From Desulfobacterales bacterium C00003060 (lineage in GTDB: Bacteria > Desulfobacterota > Desulfobacteria > Desulfobacterales > C00003060): a stretch of 7,321 nucleotides of DNA. Positions 6,888 to 7,321 of the stretch are shown here, piece after piece. Below the pieces are notes generated by a model. The model was given only the letters and a program-made list of their open reading frames with translations. It had not been told where the DNA came from and ran no database searches. The position numbers and the translations under genes are program-made. How positions within the stretch are numbered: the first letter of the stretch is position 1; each line of letters begins with the position of its first letter. The DNA is taken from contig MAXP01000182.1 of the NCBI GenBank assembly GCA_001751085.1, positions 3,936 to 11,256 of the forward strand, read 5' to 3'.

Positions 6888-6901
6888 TGGTCATTTGACC
6901 A
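6888..6901. promoter_or_regulatory. Dyad TGGTCA-N2-TGACCA upstream of the Lol permease gene
   Basis: A perfect 6+6 bp inverted repeat with a 2-bp spacer lies about 35-48 bp before the permease start. Such a compact dyad suits binding of a dimeric regulator, but no recognisable -35/-10 pair accompanies it and the spacing is too tight for an RNA hairpin. It is recorded as a candidate operator for the lol-bam-lpx cluster. Confidence 0.35.
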
Positions 6902-6903
6902 AC

Positions 6904-7321
<418 letters not shown>

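Overview
The window is a compact, essentially housekeeping stretch of a Gram-negative (diderm, lipopolysaccharide-making) bacterial chromosome. All seven genes lie on the minus strand, so transcription runs from position 7321 down to 1. In that order they are: the C-terminal end of lysS (lysyl-tRNA synthetase); a lipoprotein-release permease of the LolC/LolE type; lolD (its ATPase); bamA (outer-membrane protein assembly); skp/ompH (periplasmic chaperone); lpxD (lipid A acyltransferase); and the N-terminal third of fabZ (3-hydroxyacyl-ACP dehydratase). The bamA-skp-lpxD-fabZ order is the classic proteobacterial envelope cluster. The lysS-lolCD head, the single Lol permease and the BamA with an extra N-terminal periplasmic domain fit the former Deltaproteobacteria (Desulfobacterota and relatives). 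That placement is inference from gene order and protein style, not from a marker gene.

Layout from 7321 to 1: partial lysS (7321-6982); a 128-bp spacer rich in repeats and dyads; the Lol permease gene (6853-5624), overlapping lolD by 8 nt; lolD (5631-4942); a 9-bp spacer; bamA (4932-2293); a 16-bp spacer; skp (2276-1704); an unusually long 326-bp non-coding spacer with two inverted-repeat structures; lpxD (1377-337); a 154-bp spacer with repeats; and fabZ (182 to beyond the left edge). The five genes from the permease to skp are packed tightly and look like one transcription unit. lpxD and fabZ are probably read from the same or a continuing message.

The genes cooperate in building the outer membrane. 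The Lol permease and LolD release lipoproteins (including, by general knowledge, the accessory Bam lipoproteins) from the inner membrane. Skp carries unfolded outer-membrane proteins to BamA. LpxD and (indirectly) FabZ set the acyl chains of lipid A and phospholipids.

I found no defence system, phage, CRISPR array or novel enzyme. The most interesting signals are non-coding. A small repeat with the 16-bp core GGTAACTTCTCAATAA occurs four times, in just two spacers, each directly after a stop codon (lysS, lpxD). The lysS copy has inverted ends and is flanked by an 11-bp direct duplication that includes the lysS stop codon, which is what insertion of a tiny mobile element would leave. The skp-lpxD spacer carries a perfect 12-bp inverted repeat and a separate multi-stem structure.
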